Below, one piece after another: positions 39,972-43,121 of a DNA stretch of 43,121 nt (position 1 is its first letter; each line of letters starts with the position of its first letter). The position numbers were made by a program, and so were the translations under genes. Origin of the DNA: Selenomonadaceae bacterium (GTDB taxonomy: Bacteria > Bacillota > Negativicutes > Selenomonadales > Selenomonadaceae); assembly GCA_017529935.1 (NCBI GenBank), contig JAFXNB010000012.1, positions 1 through 43,121 of the forward strand, given 5' to 3'. The notes under the pieces were generated by a model. It was not told where the DNA came from and searched no databases. It worked only from the letters and a program-made list of their open reading frames with translations.

Positions 39972-41298
39972 ACCGATAGTAGCGATAGTTGGGCGACCAA
40001 ACGTCGGCAAATCGACGCTTTTCAATCAAATAGGCAAAAAAAAAGTTTCAATCGTGGACGATATGGCGGGCGTGACGCGCGACAGAATATATTTAGACGC
40101 AGCTTGGCTTAATTATGAGTTCACATTGATAGATACGGGCGGAATTGAGCTGAAAAGCGCGGATAAAATGTTGAATTCGATAAAAATACAGGCGAAAATT
40201 GCAGTGGAAGAGGCAGACGCGATAATTTTTGTAGTCGACGGGCGCGCAGGATTGACTTCAGCGGACGAAGATATAGGAAAAATGCTTCGCGGGACGGAAA
40301 AGCCGATAATTTTAGCGGTAAATAAAGTCGATAACGTGAATTTAGAGGGCGAACTTTACGAATTTTATAATTTGGGCTTGGGCGAGCCGATTGGAATTTC
40401 CGCCAGCAACGCGCTGAATTTGGGCGATTTACTCGACGCGGTTGTAAAAACTTTTCCGGAAAATAATTCTGAAGAGCGCGACGAGGACGAGATAAGAATT
40501 GCGGTTATCGGGCGACCGAACGTCGGCAAATCGTCGCTTGTGAATAAATTGCTGGGCGAAGAGCGCGTGATTGTCAGCGACGTGCCGGGGACGACGCGCG
40601 ACGCTATCGACACGCATTTTTTTATGGACGGCACGAAATTTACGCTGATTGATACGGCGGGCATGCGCAAGAAATCCAAAATTGATGAGCCGGTCGAACG
40701 TTACAGCGTGATTCGTTCGTTGCGGGCGATTGACCGCGCGGACGTTGTGCTGATGTTGATTGAGGCTCCCGCCGGCGTGACTGAACAGGATAAAAAAATC
40801 GCGGGCTACGCGCACGATTCGGGCAAAGGTTGCGTTATCGTCGTGAATAAATGGGATATTTTTCCGAATAAACACGACCGCTCGACGAACAGATTTACTG
40901 ACGAATTGCGCGAACGACTGGGCTTTTTGCAGTACGCGCCGGTAGTTTACACGAGTGCTTTAACGGGGCAAAGAGTGGACAGAGTGATTGAGTTAGTCAA
41001 ATTTGTCGCCGAACAGCAATCGATGCGGATACAAACGAGCATTTTGAACGAATTAATCCGCGATTCAGTGGCGATAAATCCGCCGCCGAGCAAAAAAGGA
41101 AAGTCCGCGAAAATATTTTTCGTCACACAAGCGGATATTTGCCCGCCGAAATTTATAATCTTCGTCAACGAGCCGGAGCTTTTGCACTTTTCCTATCTGC
41201 GCTTCATAGAAAATCGGTTGCGCGAAAGTTTCGGCTTTGAAGGGACTCCGCTAAAATTTTTTCTGCGCAAACACAATCAAAAGGACGACGAACAATGA
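39964..41298 (+). CDS. der: Ribosome biogenesis GTPase Der (EngA)
   Basis: Der is an essential GTPase with two tandem G domains that helps assemble the 50S subunit. The 444-residue protein has two P-loops (GRPNVGKST near 11-19 and GRPNVGKSS near 185), two switch motifs (DTGGIE and DTAGMRKKS), base-recognition motifs NKVD and NKWD, and a C-terminal KH-like domain (ADICPPKFIIFVNEPELLHFSYLRF region). Its ATG sits 8 bp inside the DUF512 gene, and its last 4 bp overlap cobQ, so the three are translationally coupled. Confidence 0.98.
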   Translation: MSKPIVAIVGRPNVGKSTLFNQIGKKKVSIVDDMAGVTRDRIYLDAAWLNYEFTLIDTGGIELKSADKMLNSIKIQAKIAVEEADAIIFVVDGRAGLTSADEDIGKMLRGTEKPIILAVNKVDNVNLEGELYEFYNLGLGEPIGISASNALNLGDLLDAVVKTFPENNSEERDEDEIRIAVIGRPNVGKSSLVNKLLGEERVIVSDVPGTTRDAIDTHFFMDGTKFTLIDTAGMRKKSKIDEPVERYSVIRSLRAIDRADVVLMLIEAPAGVTEQDKKIAGYAHDSGKGCVIVVNKWDIFPNKHDRSTNRFTDELRERLGFLQYAPVVYTSALTGQRVDRVIELVKFVAEQQSMRIQTSILNELIRDSVAINPPPSKKGKSAKIFFVTQADICPPKFIIFVNEPELLHFSYLRFIENRLRESFGFEGTPLKFFLRKHNQKDDEQ

Positions 41299-42746
41299 CA
41301 AAATTTTTGATGTTTCAAGGGACGAGTTCGCATGTTGGCAAAAGCATATTGACAACCGCGCTGTGCAGAATTTTTTATCGTGACGGGCGGCGCGTGGCAC
41401 CGTTCAAGGCACAAAATATGGCGTTGAATTCGTTCGTGACGGCGGACGGCTTGGAAATGGGACGTGCGCAAGTGGCGCAAGCGGAAGCGGCAGGTCTTGC
41501 ACCGCGCGTGGAAATGAATCCCGTTTTACTAAAGCCCACGGGCAACCAAACTTCGCAAGTCATAATCAACGGGCGTGCGGTCGGCGTCATGAGCGCGGCG
41601 GCTTATCATCAAGGTTACTCGCTTAAAGCTTTCGACGCGGTCAAGGCGGCTCTGCAAAAACTTTCCGCCGAATTCGATACGATTATAATCGAGGGCGCCG
41701 GCTCCCCCGCCGAAGTCAACTTGAAGGCGAACGATATTGTCAACATGCGCGTCGCGAAATATTTAAATGCGCCGGTGATTTTGGTCGCGGATATTGACCG
41801 CGGCGGCGCGTTGGCGTCTTTGGTCGGAACTTTGGAGCTTTTGGACGACGACGAGCGCGATTTGGTTAAGGGGCTTGTGATAAATAAATTTCGCGGCGAC
41901 GTGAATTTACTTTTGCCCGCCGTCGATTTTTTGGAGCGCAAAACTTTAAAGCCCGTGCTGGGAATCGTCCCGTTTATCGAAAAGCTCGGCATTGACGACG
42001 AAGACAGCGTTTCACTTGACGACAAAATTTCTTCGGGCGGCGAAATTTCAATCGCAGTGATTCGGCTCGGCAAGCTCTCGAACTTCACGGACTTTGACAG
42101 CTTGGCGGGCGAGGCGGACGTTAATCTTTTCTACGCGACGGCTCCCGCCGAACTTGACGGAGCAGACGTGATTATTTTGCCGGGCAGTAAGAACACTTCG
42201 GAAGATTTGCTCGGCTTGCGTGCGAATCATTTTGCCGAAAAAATTTTGCAACGTGCGGCGGCGGGCGCGGCTATTGTCGGGATATGCGGCGGCTTCCAAA
42301 TGCTCGGCGAAAAAATTTTTGACCCACTAAAGACTGAATCGAATCACATTGAGCTTGACGGGCTGAAACTTTTGCCGATTGAAACGACTTTCTCCGCCGA
42401 AAAATTTACGCGGCAAGTCACGCTCCCCGAAATCGATTTTAATTTTTTTTGCAGTCGAATCGTCAGCGAAAATCTTTCCGGCTATGAAATTCACGCGGGC
42501 GCAAGCAATTTGGGCGACAAAAAATTTATCGTCAACAAAAATGTTTTTGGCACCTACGTTCACGGCATTTTTGACAACGACGATTTCCGCCGAAAATTTT
42601 TAAACGCCGTCCGTCGCAAAAAAAATCTGCCGCCACTCGAAGCAACGCGCAACGTTCAAGCGGAGAAACAAAAAAATTACGACCGACTTGCTAACGTCGT
42701 CCGCGAAAGTTTGAACATGAACTTGCTGGAAAAAATCATGGCGTAA
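41295..42746 (+). CDS. cobQ: Cobyric acid synthase (CobQ/CbiP)
   Basis: CobQ amidates four side chains of adenosylcobyrinate a,c-diamide with glutamine and ATP, a late step of cobalamin synthesis. The 483-residue protein has an N-terminal dethiobiotin-synthetase-like ATPase domain (QGTSSHVGKS, residues 8-17; APFKAQNMALNS; IIEGAGSPAE) and a C-terminal glutamine amidotransferase domain with Cys331 in GICGGFQMLG and His423 in GTYVHGIFD. It starts within the last 4 bp of der. No cobalamin riboswitch precedes it; other cob genes are not in the window. A terminator follows. Confidence 0.97.
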   Translation: MTKFLMFQGTSSHVGKSILTTALCRIFYRDGRRVAPFKAQNMALNSFVTADGLEMGRAQVAQAEAAGLAPRVEMNPVLLKPTGNQTSQVIINGRAVGVMSAAAYHQGYSLKAFDAVKAALQKLSAEFDTIIIEGAGSPAEVNLKANDIVNMRVAKYLNAPVILVADIDRGGALASLVGTLELLDDDERDLVKGLVINKFRGDVNLLLPAVDFLERKTLKPVLGIVPFIEKLGIDDEDSVSLDDKISSGGEISIAVIRLGKLSNFTDFDSLAGEADVNLFYATAPAELDGADVIILPGSKNTSEDLLGLRANHFAEKILQRAAAGAAIVGICGGFQMLGEKIFDPLKTESNHIELDGLKLLPIETTFSAEKFTRQVTLPEIDFNFFCSRIVSENLSGYEIHAGASNLGDKKFIVNKNVFGTYVHGIFDNDDFRRKFLNAVRRKKNLPPLEATRNVQAEKQKNYDRLANVVRESLNMNLLEKIMA

Positions 42747-42751
42747 AAAAA

Positions 42752-42783
42752 ATCCTCCACTCAAGCGGGCGGAGGATTTTTAA
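42752..42783. terminator. Bidirectional terminator between cobQ and the RNase J gene
   Basis: ATCCTCC (42752-42758) pairs with GGAGGAT (42771-42777), followed by TTTT on plus and by a T-run (complement of 42745-42752) on minus. It serves both converging genes. Confidence 0.85.
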
Positions 42784-42785
42784 TT

Positions 42786-43121
42786 TCAAACTTCAACGAT
42801 AATGGGAAGAATCATTGGGCGGCGGCGCGTCTGTTCAAAGAGAAATTGCGCCAGCGCGTCGCGAATATTGAGCTTGATAGTCATCCAATCGAGAACTTGC
42901 TCGTCCCTGCAGCGTCGGAGAACGTGGAAAACGCGACTGCGGGCGTCGTCCATGAGTTGTTCGGATTCGCGGACGTAGACAAAGCCGCGCGAGACAATAT
43001 CGGGACCGGAAACGATTCTGCCCGAAGCGCGATTCATTGTGACGACGACGATTAAAATTCCGTCTTGAGAAAGTTGGCGGCGGTCGCGCAGAACGATATT
43101 GCCCACGTCGCCGACGCCCAG
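42786..43121 (-). CDS. Ribonuclease J, C-terminal end (partial)
   Basis: The visible 111 residues are the C-terminal part of an RNase J, an RNA exo/endonuclease of the metallo-beta-lactamase group that leads mRNA decay and rRNA maturation in Firmicutes. Marks are GVGDVGNIVLRDRRQLSQDG, ILIVVVTMNR, GPDIVSRGFVYVRES and a C-terminal helix with a short tail (RRRPMILPIIVEV). The catalytic domain lies beyond the window edge. Whether it is RNase J1 or J2 cannot be told from this end. It is convergent with cobQ with a terminator between. Confidence 0.9.
   Translation of the reverse strand: MGVGDVGNIVLRDRRQLSQDGILIVVVTMNRASGRIVSGPDIVSRGFVYVRESEQLMDDARSRVFHVLRRCRDEQVLDWMTIKLNIRDALAQFLFEQTRRRPMILPIIVEV

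Overview
The window looks like a chromosomal stretch from a diderm Firmicute, most likely a member of the Negativicutes (Selenomonadales type). Gram-positive style genes (RNase J, an Mbl-type MreB, RpiR/GH4/PTS sugar genes, ComEC, the DUF512 gene next to der) sit beside outer-membrane and LPS genes (lpxD, an LpxL-type acyltransferase, three OmpH/Skp-like proteins). This assignment is inferred from gene content; no 16S gene or other marker in the window fixes the species.

Layout. 1-300: the end of an unknown gene, a bidirectional terminator and tRNA-Arg(CCG), which lies 4 nt behind malic enzyme (minus strand, to 1531). 1532-3039: a cobalamin riboswitch with its own terminator stem, directly ahead of ispG. 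3104-7172: an alpha-glucoside unit (GH4 6-phospho-alpha-glucosidase, RpiR regulator, PTS EIICB). 7234-9077: rpsB-tsf with a structured leader. 9231-11107: small secreted or membrane proteins, two unknown genes, a 7-nt tandem repeat array and a leftover lgt 3' end. 11108-14738: lgt, then a membrane TPR protein with an 18-nt coding repeat and a PRC-barrel protein. 14737-17281 (minus): rtcB, a BrnT toxin, two tandem-duplicated antitoxin-like genes and maf. 17386-24040: comEC and a large RTX-type repeat protein with a repeat-rich upstream region.

24049-29931 is the most unusual part: six tandem paralogous lipoproteins of the SBP_bac_3 family plus one ABC permease and no ATPase gene. In all six, the lobe that is normally C-terminal comes first and the normally N-terminal lobe comes last, so they read as circularly permuted substrate-binding proteins. 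They sit directly behind mbl.

29946-36157 (minus) is a cell-envelope region: mbl, an M23 peptidase, an LpxL-type acyltransferase, a secreted His/Pro-rich protein, lpxD and three OmpH-like proteins. 36290-42783 (plus) is a close-packed run: M48 peptidase, TPR protein, DUF512 radical-SAM-like protein, der and cobQ. The window ends in the 3' end of an RNase J gene.

How they work together: lgt anchors lipoproteins such as the six SBPs and the OmpH-like lipoprotein. The OmpH/lpxD/lpxL group builds and services the outer membrane. The GH4/PTS/RpiR genes form one sugar module. cobQ and the riboswitch both point to a cobalamin-making, cobalamin-sensing cell. Several loci carry short heptamer repeat arrays (10934, 31460, 35557), one of which has become part of two coding sequences.
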